This document shows, in pieces, positions 1 to 5,159 of a DNA stretch of 5,163 nucleotides; position 1 is the first letter of the stretch, and each line of letters starts with the position of its first letter. The DNA is from Pseudomonadota bacterium (GTDB lineage Bacteria; Pseudomonadota; Gammaproteobacteria; Xanthomonadales; Xanthomonadaceae): assembly GCA_023423675.1 (NCBI GenBank), contig JAFAFD010000150.1, positions 1 to 5,163 of the forward strand, in the 5' to 3' direction. Under the pieces are notes generated by a model that ran no database searches, was not told the DNA's origin, and worked only from the letters and a program-made list of their open reading frames with translations. The position numbers were made by a program, and so were the translations under genes.

Positions 1-126
1 GACACCCTGCGCAGCCATCTGTACAACCTGCGCAAGATCATCGACAAGCCGTTCGACCGTCCGCTGCTGCACACCGTGCAGAGCGCCGGTTACCGTATCG
101 CCGACATCGCCCAGCCCATGGCCTGA
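1..126 (+). CDS. OmpR-family response regulator, C-terminal end (partial)
   Basis: Only the last 41 codons are present; the start and the receiver domain lie outside the window. The visible protein carries the end of an OmpR/PhoB winged-helix DNA-binding domain: a recognition-helix segment SHLYNLRKIID followed by the C-terminal beta-hairpin LLHTVQSAGYRI, then a short tail ending in TGA at 124-126. Proteins of this family bind promoter DNA after phosphorylation of a receiver aspartate by a histidine kinase. The next gene on the same strand, 150 bases on, encodes such a kinase, so the two are probably a cognate pair. The SHLYNLRK...LLHTV.S.GYR pattern resembles the ColR and CarR/BqsR branch of the family; that subgroup call is from memory and is weak. 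Too little is present to judge its regulon. Confidence 0.9.
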   Translation, partial: DTLRSHLYNLRKIIDKPFDRPLLHTVQSAGYRIADIAQPMA

Positions 127-153
127 GCAGTGCCGGTACAGGAACAGGCCCGC

Positions 154-169
154 CCCGGCTTCGGCCGGG
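154..169 (+). terminator. cTTCGg tetraloop hairpin between regulator and kinase
   Basis: CCCGGC (154-159), TTCG loop (160-163), GCCGGG (164-169): a perfect 6-bp GC stem closed by C-G around the very stable UUCG tetraloop, 27 bases after the regulator stop codon. No T-run follows, so it is not a canonical intrinsic terminator. It may attenuate read-through into the kinase gene or protect the 3' end of the upstream mRNA. Confidence 0.35.
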
Positions 170-244
170 TCGCGGGGCAGGGGACGGGCCGTCGGCCGCA
201 GGGGTGGTCATCCACCGTGCACGTCGCCGGCACGGCGCGCTGCC

Positions 245-250
245 TATAAT
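245..250 (+). promoter_or_regulatory. Putative -10 box of the histidine kinase gene
   Basis: TATAAT matches the sigma-70 -10 consensus exactly and stands out in very GC-rich DNA, 26 bases before the kinase start codon. This predicts a 5' leader of roughly 20 nt, in which GGGA (266-269) lies 7 nt before the ATG as a weak ribosome binding site. No good -35 box exists at 16-18 bp spacing (the region reads around CGTCGC, 222-227), so the promoter may need an activator. An inverted repeat, CCGTGC (215-220) / GCACGG (230-235), covers the -35 region. Confidence 0.5.
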
Positions 251-276
251 CGCAGCGCTTCAACCGGGACCCCGCA

Positions 277-1548
277 ATGCCGCACGGCCTGCCGCGCAAG
301 ATCCGTATCGCTTTCATCCTGCAGGCAGTGCTGGCCAGCGTAGGTATCCTGCTGGGCGCCTGGCTGGTCTCGCTGGTGATCAAGCACAGCCTGGTGGGCG
401 CCGCTCTGCGCGAAGAGGCCGCCTACTACTGGACGCTGCACGAGGCCTCGCCCGCGCAGCCACCGCCCAATACCCAGAACATCCGCGGTTACCTGCTCGA
501 GCGCGGCCGATCCAGCCTGTCGCTTCCGGCCAACCTGCGCACGCTGGAACCCGGTTTCCACGAACTGCCCGGCGATGACCAGCTGGTGCTGGTCGATGCC
601 CGCCCGCAGGGCCGCCTGTACCTGGTGTTCCTGCGCTCGCGCGCGGAAATGCTGGCGTTCTGGTTCGGCATCGTGCCGGTGCTGTTGACCCTGCTGGCCG
701 TCTACGGCGCCAGCTGGGTGACCTACCGCGCGTCCAAGCGCCTGGTGTCGCCGGTGAACTGGCTGGCGCGGCGCGTGTCGCGCTGGGACCCGGGCCACCC
801 CGAGGCGGCCGACCTGGAGCCGGACAAGCTGCCAGCCGATATGCAGGGCGAGACCCGCCAGCTGGCCGCGGCGCTGCATTCACTGGCCAACCGGGTCACC
901 GACCATGTGGCCCGCGAGCGCAACTTCACCCGCGATGCCAGTCATGAACTGCGCACGCCGTTGACCGTGATCCGCGTGGCCAGCGACATGGCGCTGGGCG
1001 ATGAGACCCTGGAACCGCGCCTGCGCCGCAGCCTGCAGCGCATCCAGCGCGCCGGGCGGGACATGGAGGCGGTGATCGACGCGTTCCTGATCCTGGCCCG
1101 CGAGGCCGACATCGAGCCACAGATCGAGCTGTTCGATGTCAACGACATCGTCCGCTACGAGGTGGACAACGCCAACGAACTGCTGGGCAACCGCCCGGTG
1201 GCGGTGCACCTGCACAGCGCCGGCCCGGTGCAGCTGCATGCGCCGCCGCGGGTGCTGCAGGTGGTGGTCAGCAATCTGGTGCGCAACGCCTGCAACTACA
1301 CCGACGAAGGCCGCATCGACGTGCAGGTCGAATCTGACCGGGTGGTGGTGCGTGATACCGGCATCGGCATGTCGGCCGAGGCGCTGGCCCGCGCGTTCGA
1401 GCCGTTCTACCGAGCCGAACCGGATCGTCCGCAGGGCACCGGCCTGGGCCTGTCGATCGTGCGCCGGCTGTGCGACCGCTTCGGCTGGAAGGTCAGCCTC
1501 GCCAGCGAGCCTGGCAAGGGCACCGAAGCCACCGTCATTTTCCGCTGA
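277..1548 (+). CDS. Sensor histidine kinase (HAMP-HisKA-HATPase_c)
   Basis: A 423-residue inner-membrane sensor kinase, expected to autophosphorylate on histidine and pass the phosphate to the response regulator encoded just upstream. Visible order: short cytoplasmic N-terminus; TM1 at about 10-34; periplasmic segment about 35-125, under 100 residues; TM2 about 127-149; HAMP linker about 150-206; H-box FTRDASHELRTPLT with phospho-acceptor His223; N-box NLVRNACNYT with Asn337; G1 box DTGIGM (360-365); F-box FEPFYRA (374-380); G2 box GTGLGLSI (387-394). All catalytic boxes are intact and the length is normal for the family. The periplasmic part has an acidic and aromatic patch (REEAAYYW, 45-52) but no RExxE or ExxE metal-binding motif, so the signal cannot be predicted. 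The ATG at 277 is chosen because TM1 follows directly and a -10 box and GGGA lie upstream. It could be ColS- or CarS/BqsS-like, but this is not established. Confidence 0.95.
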   Translation: MPHGLPRKIRIAFILQAVLASVGILLGAWLVSLVIKHSLVGAALREEAAYYWTLHEASPAQPPPNTQNIRGYLLERGRSSLSLPANLRTLEPGFHELPGDDQLVLVDARPQGRLYLVFLRSRAEMLAFWFGIVPVLLTLLAVYGASWVTYRASKRLVSPVNWLARRVSRWDPGHPEAADLEPDKLPADMQGETRQLAAALHSLANRVTDHVARERNFTRDASHELRTPLTVIRVASDMALGDETLEPRLRRSLQRIQRAGRDMEAVIDAFLILAREADIEPQIELFDVNDIVRYEVDNANELLGNRPVAVHLHSAGPVQLHAPPRVLQVVVSNLVRNACNYTDEGRIDVQVESDRVVVRDTGIGMSAEALARAFEPFYRAEPDRPQGTGLGLSIVRRLCDRFGWKVSLASEPGKGTEATVIFR

Positions 1549-1554
1549 CCCCTA

Positions 1555-1577
1555 CGCCGGGCATGGCCCGGCGCTAC
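1555..1577 (-). repeat. SMAG/GTAG-type REP element, copy 1
   Basis: Read on the minus strand this is GTAG (1577-1574) followed directly by a perfect 19-nt palindrome: 8-bp stem, 3-nt loop (1563-1565), 8-bp stem; on the plus strand the palindrome is CGCCGGGCATGGCCCGGCG (1555-1573). GTAG plus a short palindrome is the defining form of the SMAG family of repetitive extragenic palindromes in Stenotrophomonas maltophilia. It starts 6 bases after the kinase stop codon, so it will also fold at the 3' end of the kinase mRNA. The 19-bp core recurs exactly at 3825-3843. Confidence 0.8.
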
Positions 1578-1578
1578 C

Positions 1579-1617
1579 GGGGTCGGATCCCGTTGCAACG
1601 CAACGGGCTCTGACCCC
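1579..1617. repeat. 39-nt nested inverted repeat, probable bidirectional terminator
   Basis: Outer arms GGGGTC (1579-1584) and GACCCC (1612-1617) enclose a perfect inner hairpin, CCCGTTGC (1589-1596), loop AAC, GCAACGGG (1600-1607). Between them, three further pairs including one G-U form around a single mismatch (1588/1608). The structure is nearly symmetric and would fold in transcripts from either strand. It sits in the middle of the junction between the convergent kinase and hydrolase genes, where a bidirectional terminator is expected. There is no T-run. Hairpins with these outer arms are, as far as I recall, common between Stenotrophomonas genes. Confidence 0.65.
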
Positions 1618-1634
1618 ATGCTGGATCGCCACGC

Positions 1635-1657
1635 AGTCGAGCACGGCTCGACTCTAC
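1635..1657 (-). repeat. SMAG/GTAG-type REP element, copy 2
   Basis: On the minus strand this reads GTAG (1657-1654) followed by a 19-nt perfect palindrome with an 8-bp stem and 3-nt loop; on the plus strand AGTCGAGC (1635-1642), ACG, GCTCGACT (1646-1653). It has the same architecture and orientation as the element at 1555-1577 but a completely different stem sequence, so it belongs to a different SMAG subfamily. It ends 13 bases from the hydrolase stop codon and would fold at the 3' end of that mRNA. Confidence 0.75.
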
Positions 1658-1670
1658 AAGGGCGGTTTGC

Positions 1671-2372
1671 TCAGTTGCACTTGACCTTCGGCGCCACGGC
1701 CTTGGTCCAGATCGCATAGCCGGCCGGGGTCATGTGCAGCATGTCCTCGCGGAACAGCTTCGGGTCCGGCTGGCCATCGGCGCCCAGCATCGGGGTGTAG
1801 ATGTCGGTGTAGCCGGCGTTGGGCAGCTTGGCCAGGGCGGCCTTGATCATCGCATTGGCCTGGTTGATCGCCGGCAGCAGGTGCGCGCGCGACGGGCTGG
1901 GCTTGATCGACAGGTATTCCACCTTGGTCTTCGGCAGGTCTCGGTGCACGCGCTGCACGAAGGCCACCACGTCATCGCGCACCTGGGTGGCGCTGCGGCC
2001 GCTGTTGAGGTCGTTGTCGCCGGCGTAGAAGAACACCTTGCACGGCGCGTAGGGCACCACGATCTGGTCGGCATACCAGGTGCTGTCGCGCACTTCCGAA
2101 CCGCCGAAGCCACGGTTGAACACCGGCTGGCCCGGGAAGTCCTGGGCCAGGCTCTCCCAGAAGCGGATCGAGGAGCTGCCGATGAACTCGATGCCCCCGC
2201 GCGGCGGCGGGTTGCCTTGGTCGGCCCTGAGGAAGCTGGCCATGTCGCCTTCCCAGGCCACGTTGGACACCTGGTCGGGCACGCGCGGCGCGGCCGGCGG
2301 GCTCAACGCCTGGGCCAGCGGGGCCAGGGTCAGCAAACCAAGCGACAGCAGACAGGTACGGGCGAGTGTCAT
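1671..2372 (-). CDS. Secreted SGNH/GDSL-type hydrolase
   Basis: A 233-residue exported esterase or lipase-like enzyme. Residues 1-22 form a signal peptide: one early Arg, a leucine-rich core, and a likely cleavage site after AQA (20-22), placing the enzyme in the periplasm or outside. All four SGNH blocks are visible: FIGSSSIRFW (63-72), in the place of the GDS(L) motif, with Ser67 as likely nucleophile; the NRGFGGSE glycine block (86-93); GDND (118-121) giving the oxyanion Asn120; and DMLH (210-213) giving catalytic Asp210 and His213. The Asp of GDSL is replaced by Ser66, as I recall from this subfamily. The substrate is unknown: acyl esters of lipids, sugars or peptidoglycan are all possible. 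The ATG at 2372 is chosen because it starts the signal peptide and is preceded by GGAG 6 nt upstream (plus-strand 2379-2382). The gene converges with the kinase and diverges from dgkA. Confidence 0.92.
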   Translation of the reverse strand: MTLARTCLLSLGLLTLAPLAQALSPPAAPRVPDQVSNVAWEGDMASFLRADQGNPPPRGGIEFIGSSSIRFWESLAQDFPGQPVFNRGFGGSEVRDSTWYADQIVVPYAPCKVFFYAGDNDLNSGRSATQVRDDVVAFVQRVHRDLPKTKVEYLSIKPSPSRAHLLPAINQANAMIKAALAKLPNAGYTDIYTPMLGADGQPDPKLFREDMLHMTPAGYAIWTKAVAPKVKCN

Positions 2373-2402
2373 CAGCGGCTCCAGCAAGGGCAGGGGACAC
2401 CC

Positions 2403-2408
2403 ATCATA
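2403..2408 (-). promoter_or_regulatory. Putative -10 box of the hydrolase gene
   Basis: Read on the minus strand this is TATGAT, five of six matches to the -10 consensus, in an otherwise GC-rich region. It lies about 30 bases before the hydrolase start, predicting a short leader that contains the GGAG ribosome binding site (plus-strand 2379-2382). No convincing -35 box is seen at normal spacing. Confidence 0.35.
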
Positions 2409-2486
2409 GGAGTTCGCCGCCGTGCTGCGCTTGCCCAGAGCGGGTCGTTGGCCGGCCGCCGCGGGGTGCCGCTGCCGCCCTTGTGG

Positions 2487-2492
2487 CAAAAT
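2487..2492 (+). promoter_or_regulatory. Possible -10 box for dgkA
   Basis: CAAAAT, four of six matches to the -10 consensus, is the most AT-rich stretch in the divergent region on the plus strand upstream of dgkA, about 95 bases before the chosen start. No recognisable -35 lies 16-18 bp upstream, so this is a weak call. The 213-base region between the hydrolase and dgkA starts otherwise shows no RNA gene or repeat. Confidence 0.2.
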
Positions 2493-2572
2493 GGGGGCTG
2501 TCTGCCCATTCCTGTGCACCCATGATTGCCTGCCGTGCGTCTGAGCGGTCGCTGCGCCGCGCCCCTGTTGCT

Positions 2573-2576
2573 GGAA
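2573..2576 (+). promoter_or_regulatory. Ribosome binding site supporting the GTG start of dgkA
   Basis: GGAA lies 9 nt before the GTG at 2586. The alternative in-frame ATG at 2607 has no purine-rich sequence at Shine-Dalgarno distance, and the in-frame TTG at 2526 would add 20 non-conserved residues. This site is the main reason for choosing GTG. Confidence 0.45.
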
Positions 2577-2585
2577 AATTCCTCC

Positions 2586-2981
2586 GTGGCTGATCAGTTC
2601 GGCCACATGCCCCGCGGCCCGCGCCGCATCTTCCAGGCCGCCCGCTGGTCCTGGCAGGGCCTGCGCGCCGCCTGGCTGCACGAGTCCTCGTTCCGGCTGG
2701 AGGTCTACCTGCTGGTCGTGCTGACTCCGCTGGCGCTGTGGCTGGGCCAGACCCCGGTCGAGCGCGCGCTGATGATCGGCTCGATGCTGCTGGTGCTGGC
2801 GATGGAACTGGCCAACTCGGCCATCGAAGCGGTGATCGAGCGCTACGGCGCCGAGATCCACGAGCTGGCTGGCCGCGCCAAGGACATGGGCTCGGCAGCG
2901 GTGTTCGTGCTGATGATGAACGTGCTGCTGTGCTGGGCACTGGTCGTGGTGCCCCACCTGCTGGCCGGCACGTACGCCTGA
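2586..2981 (+). CDS. dgkA: Diacylglycerol kinase (DgkA family)
   Basis: A small integral inner-membrane kinase (131 residues from GTG; E. coli DgkA is 122) that phosphorylates diacylglycerol to phosphatidic acid with ATP, recycling the diacylglycerol released when head groups are moved from phospholipids to periplasmic glycans or lipid A. Clear family signatures: amphipathic N-terminal segment RIFQAARWSWQGLRAAW (14-30), Glu33 matching E. coli Glu28, the active-site stretch MELANSAIEAVIER (73-86) with Glu74, Asn77 and Glu81 matching E. coli Glu69, Asn72 and Glu76, and HELAGRAKDMGSAAV (92-106). Three membrane helices are expected at about 39-53, 61-79 and 105-127. The N-terminus is uncertain: GTG 2586 is preferred for its ribosome binding site, ATG 2607 would give 124 residues. 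A TerC-family gene follows after 33 bases, probably in one transcript. Confidence 0.95.
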   Translation: MADQFGHMPRGPRRIFQAARWSWQGLRAAWLHESSFRLEVYLLVVLTPLALWLGQTPVERALMIGSMLLVLAMELANSAIEAVIERYGAEIHELAGRAKDMGSAAVFVLMMNVLLCWALVVVPHLLAGTYA

Positions 2982-3014
2982 ACCCCCATTCCCCCACTGT
3001 CCTGAAGAGTTTCC

Positions 3015-3764
3015 ATGTCCTTTGAGTTTCTCGCCGACCCCAATGCCTGGGTAACCCTGTTTACCCTCAGCGCCCTGGAAATCGTGCTCGGCATCGACAA
3101 CCTGGTGTTCATCTCCATCGCCGTCAGCAAGCTGCCGGAAGAGCGCCGTCCGTTCGCACGCAAGCTCGGCATCGCCGTGGCCTGCATCACCCGCATCGGA
3201 CTGCTGGTATCGCTGGCCTACCTGGCGCACATGGCGGCCAACCTGTTCACCGTGGCCGGCATGGGCATCTCCATCCGCGACCTGGTGCTGATCGTCGGTG
3301 GCCTGTTCCTGATCATCAAGGGCGTCATGGAGATCAAGGAGCTGATCACCGGTGGCGAGGATGAAGACCCCAGCACCACCAAGGCCTCGGCCGTGTTCGG
3401 CTACGTCATCGCGCAGATCGCGGTCATCGACATCGTGTTCTCGCTGGACTCGGTGATCACCGCCGTCGGCATCGCCGACCACATCCCGGTGATGGTCGCC
3501 GCCATCCTGCTGTCGGTGCTGGTGATGCTGCTGGCCGCCAACCCGCTGGGCCGCTTCATCGATGCCAACCCGACGGTGAAGATGCTGGCCCTGGCCTTCA
3601 TCCTGCTGATCGGTGCGGTGCTGATCCTGGACGGCCTGGACGTGCACGTGCCCAAGCCCTACATCTACGCCGCGATGGGCTTCTCGGTGCTGGTGGAATG
3701 GCTGAACCTGCTGATGCGCCGCCGCGCACGCGACCACCACGTGCCGGGCGCCGGCAACTGGTAA
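3015..3764 (+). CDS. TerC family inner-membrane protein (YgdQ-like)
   Basis: A 249-residue polytopic membrane protein with about seven helices (roughly 12-36, 49-72, 88-106, 125-150, 156-176, 188-208, 215-235). The paired acidic signatures of the TerC family are intact: LEIVLGIDNLVFIS (21-34) with Glu22 and Asp28, and VIDIVFSLDSVITAVG (137-152) with Asp139 and Asp145. The C-terminal VPKPYIYAAMGFSVLVEWLN stretch (212-231) closely resembles E. coli YgdQ. Some TerC relatives (Alx/MntP-context and Bacillus proteins) export manganese or help metallate exported enzymes; others are linked to tellurite resistance. Metal handling is therefore a family-level inference. An acidic loop, GGEDEDPS (113-120), separates the halves. 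The ATG at 3015 has a weak GAAGAG site (3004-3009). No tellurite-resistance ter genes are nearby, and no manganese (yybP-ykoY) riboswitch fits in the 33-base gap to dgkA. Confidence 0.93.
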   Translation: MSFEFLADPNAWVTLFTLSALEIVLGIDNLVFISIAVSKLPEERRPFARKLGIAVACITRIGLLVSLAYLAHMAANLFTVAGMGISIRDLVLIVGGLFLIIKGVMEIKELITGGEDEDPSTTKASAVFGYVIAQIAVIDIVFSLDSVITAVGIADHIPVMVAAILLSVLVMLLAANPLGRFIDANPTVKMLALAFILLIGAVLILDGLDVHVPKPYIYAAMGFSVLVEWLNLLMRRRARDHHVPGAGNW

Positions 3765-3778
3765 ACGATCCACCCAGG

Positions 3779-3799
3779 ACCCCCGGCACTGCCGGGGGT
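3779..3799 (+). terminator. GC-rich hairpin terminator of the dgkA-terC unit
   Basis: ACCCCCGGC (3779-3787), loop ACT (3788-3790), GCCGGGGGT (3791-3799): a perfect 9-bp stem with a 3-nt loop, 14 bases after the TerC stop codon, followed by T and CTGCGTT rather than a clean T-run. Position and stability fit the end of the dgkA-TerC transcript. The weak T-run is usual in such GC-rich genomes. Confidence 0.7.
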
Positions 3800-3824
3800 T
3801 CTGCGTTATGGGGGCTGCTGCGCT

Positions 3825-3843
3825 CGCCGGGCATGGCCCGGCG
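3825..3843. repeat. Orphan SMAG-like palindrome lacking GTAG
   Basis: CGCCGGGCATGGCCCGGCG is identical base for base to the palindromic core at 1555-1573, but is followed by GAATC instead of CTAC and has no GTAG on the other side. It is probably a decayed or differently bounded member of the same REP family. It lies between the terminator and the transporter promoter region. The remaining bases to 3961 contain a possible weak -10 (CTTAAT, 3897-3902) and nothing else I can name. Confidence 0.7.
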
Positions 3844-3896
3844 GAATCACGCCGCCACCTGTGAACCGGGGTCAACACTGTTTTCCCGCGGCGAGG

Positions 3897-3902
3897 CTTA
3901 AT
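3897..3902 (+). promoter_or_regulatory. Possible -10 box for the transporter gene
   Basis: CTTAAT, four of six matches to the -10 consensus, lies 60 bases before the transporter start. A TCAACA at 3872-3877 is a four-of-six -35 match but at 19-bp spacing. A promoter is expected here because a terminator lies upstream, but the sequence support is weak. Confidence 0.22.
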
Positions 3903-3961
3903 CGGCGACGGCAAAGCGCGCAGGCTACGCAGCTTCCCGTTTCCTCCCCACAGGAACCCCC

Positions 3962-5122
3962 ATGAATTCCAGAGCCGCACTGCTGGCCCTCGCCGTCGGC
4001 GCCTTCGCCATCGGCACCACCGAGTTCGCCCCGATGGGCCTGTTGCCGGTCATCGCCGAGGGCGTGGGCGTGAGCATTCCTTCCGCCGGCATGCTGATCA
4101 CCGCCTATGCCGTCGGCGTGATGCTGGGCGCACCGGTGATGACCCTGTTGATGGGGCGGTTCGGCAAGCGCACCGCGCTGATGCTGCTGATGTCGATCTT
4201 CGTGGTCGGCAACCTGCTGTCGGCGCTGGCGCCGAACTACGGCCTGCTGCTGCTGTCACGCCTGGTCACCAGCCTCAACCACGGTGCGTTCTTCGGCATC
4301 GGCGCCGTGGTCGCGGCCAGCCTGGTACCGAAGGAGAAGCAGGCCGCCGCCGTGGCCACCATGTTCATGGGCCTGACCATCGCCAACATCGGTGGCGTGC
4401 CGCTGGCCACCTGGGTCGGCCAGCAGCTGGGCTGGCGCCTGTCCTTCGCCGGCACGGCGGTGCTGGGCCTGGTTGCGATCACCGCCTTGGGCCTGGCGCT
4501 GCCGGCGTCGGCGCCGGATGCGCGCCCGGACGTGCGTCGCGAGATACGCGCGATCCTGCAGCCGCAGGTGCTGCTGGCGATGGCCACCACGGTGCTGGGT
4601 GCCGGTGCGATGTTCACTCTCTACACGTACGTGGCGCCGGTGCTGGGCGAACTGACGGGCGCGTCGAATGCATTCATTGCGATGTCGCTGGCGCTGATCG
4701 GCATCGGCTTCACCGTCGGTAATGGTATCGGCGGGCGCATGGCTGACTGGTCGCTGGATGGCGCCACGCGCATCCTGTTGGCCGTGCTGGCGGTGCTGAT
4801 GTTCGTGCTGCCGCTGGCTTTCATGAGCCACGCCACGGCGGCGCTCGGTGTGCTGCTGTTCGGTGCGGCGACCTTTGCCCTGGTGCCGCCGCTGCAGATC
4901 CGGGTGATGCAGGTGGCCAGCGAGGCGCCGGGGCTGGCGTCGTCGATCAACGTCGGTGCGTTCAACCTGGGCAACGCGGTGGGTGCGGCGCTGGGTGGCG
5001 CGGTGATCAGCGCGGGCCTGGGGTATGCGGCGATTCCGGTGGCCGGTGGGTTGCTGGCGGTGTCGGGGTTGCTGCTGGCGTGGCTGGGGCGGTCACGCGC
5101 GCCGGTGGCAGAGGCTTGTTGA
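3962..5122 (+). CDS. ydhP: MFS transporter, DHA1 family (YdhP/AraJ-like)
   Basis: A 386-residue inner-membrane carrier with the twelve-helix pattern of the major facilitator superfamily, proton-driven drug or sugar efflux (DHA1) type. Several blocks agree with E. coli YdhP as I recall it: GTTEFAPMGLLPVIA (18-32), SLNHGAFFGIGAVVAAS (104-120), AVATMFMGLTIANIGGVP (130-147), VLGAGAMFTLYTYVAPVL (211-228) and VASEAPGLASSINVGAFNL (318-336). The helix 2-3 loop GRFGKR (65-70) is MFS motif A. Length matches YdhP (389). The central cytoplasmic loop is about residues 181-200. The true substrate is not known; related proteins have been linked to arabinose, purine or drug export, so resistance should not be assumed. 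The ATG at 3962 has a strong AGGAA site (3952-3956) 5 nt upstream. It stands alone between two hairpins, with no adjacent regulator in view. Confidence 0.93.
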   Translation: MNSRAALLALAVGAFAIGTTEFAPMGLLPVIAEGVGVSIPSAGMLITAYAVGVMLGAPVMTLLMGRFGKRTALMLLMSIFVVGNLLSALAPNYGLLLLSRLVTSLNHGAFFGIGAVVAASLVPKEKQAAAVATMFMGLTIANIGGVPLATWVGQQLGWRLSFAGTAVLGLVAITALGLALPASAPDARPDVRREIRAILQPQVLLAMATTVLGAGAMFTLYTYVAPVLGELTGASNAFIAMSLALIGIGFTVGNGIGGRMADWSLDGATRILLAVLAVLMFVLPLAFMSHATAALGVLLFGAATFALVPPLQIRVMQVASEAPGLASSINVGAFNLGNAVGAALGGAVISAGLGYAAIPVAGGLLAVSGLLLAWLGRSRAPVAEAC

Positions 5123-5140
5123 ACGGTGTGGGGGGGGCCG

Positions 5141-5159
5141 GCAGGGCTTGCAGCCCTGC
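5141..5159 (+). terminator. Hairpin after the transporter gene
   Basis: GCAGGGCT (5141-5148), loop TGC (5149-5151), AGCCCTGC (5152-5159): a perfect 8-bp stem with a 3-nt loop, 18 bases after the transporter stop codon. It could be the transporter's terminator or part of another REP-type element cut by the window edge; only 4 bases follow, so neither a T-run nor a GTAG/CTAC end can be checked. Confidence 0.5.

Noticed and set aside
1734..2525. A 263-codon open frame on the plus strand opposite the hydrolase
   Set aside because: It is antisense to a gene with signal peptide and full SGNH motifs, and its Val, Gly, His and Arg-rich composition fits a shadow frame.
2526..2585. Longer dgkA starting at TTG 2526
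   Set aside because: The extra 20 residues do not resemble any DgkA N-terminus, and there is a better-placed ribosome binding site for the GTG at 2586.
2982..3014. Manganese riboswitch (yybP-ykoY type) upstream of the TerC gene
   Set aside because: The gap is only 33 bases, too short, and no matching structure is visible upstream of dgkA either.
3861..3876. Imperfect palindrome GTGAACCGGGGTCAAC as an operator for the transporter
   Set aside because: Only five of eight positions are symmetric and no regulator gene is adjacent; not distinguishable from chance.
1671..3980. A 769-codon open frame on the minus strand running across the hydrolase, dgkA and the TerC gene
   Set aside because: Only the last 233 codons, from the ATG at 2372, look like protein. 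The rest is low-complexity His, Gln, Asp and Gly-rich sequence, typical of the antisense of GC-rich genes, and it lies opposite two clear family members.
5130..5137. Run of eight G residues after the transporter stop codon
   Set aside because: It lies outside the coding region by several bases, so length changes would not alter the protein; no role is apparent.
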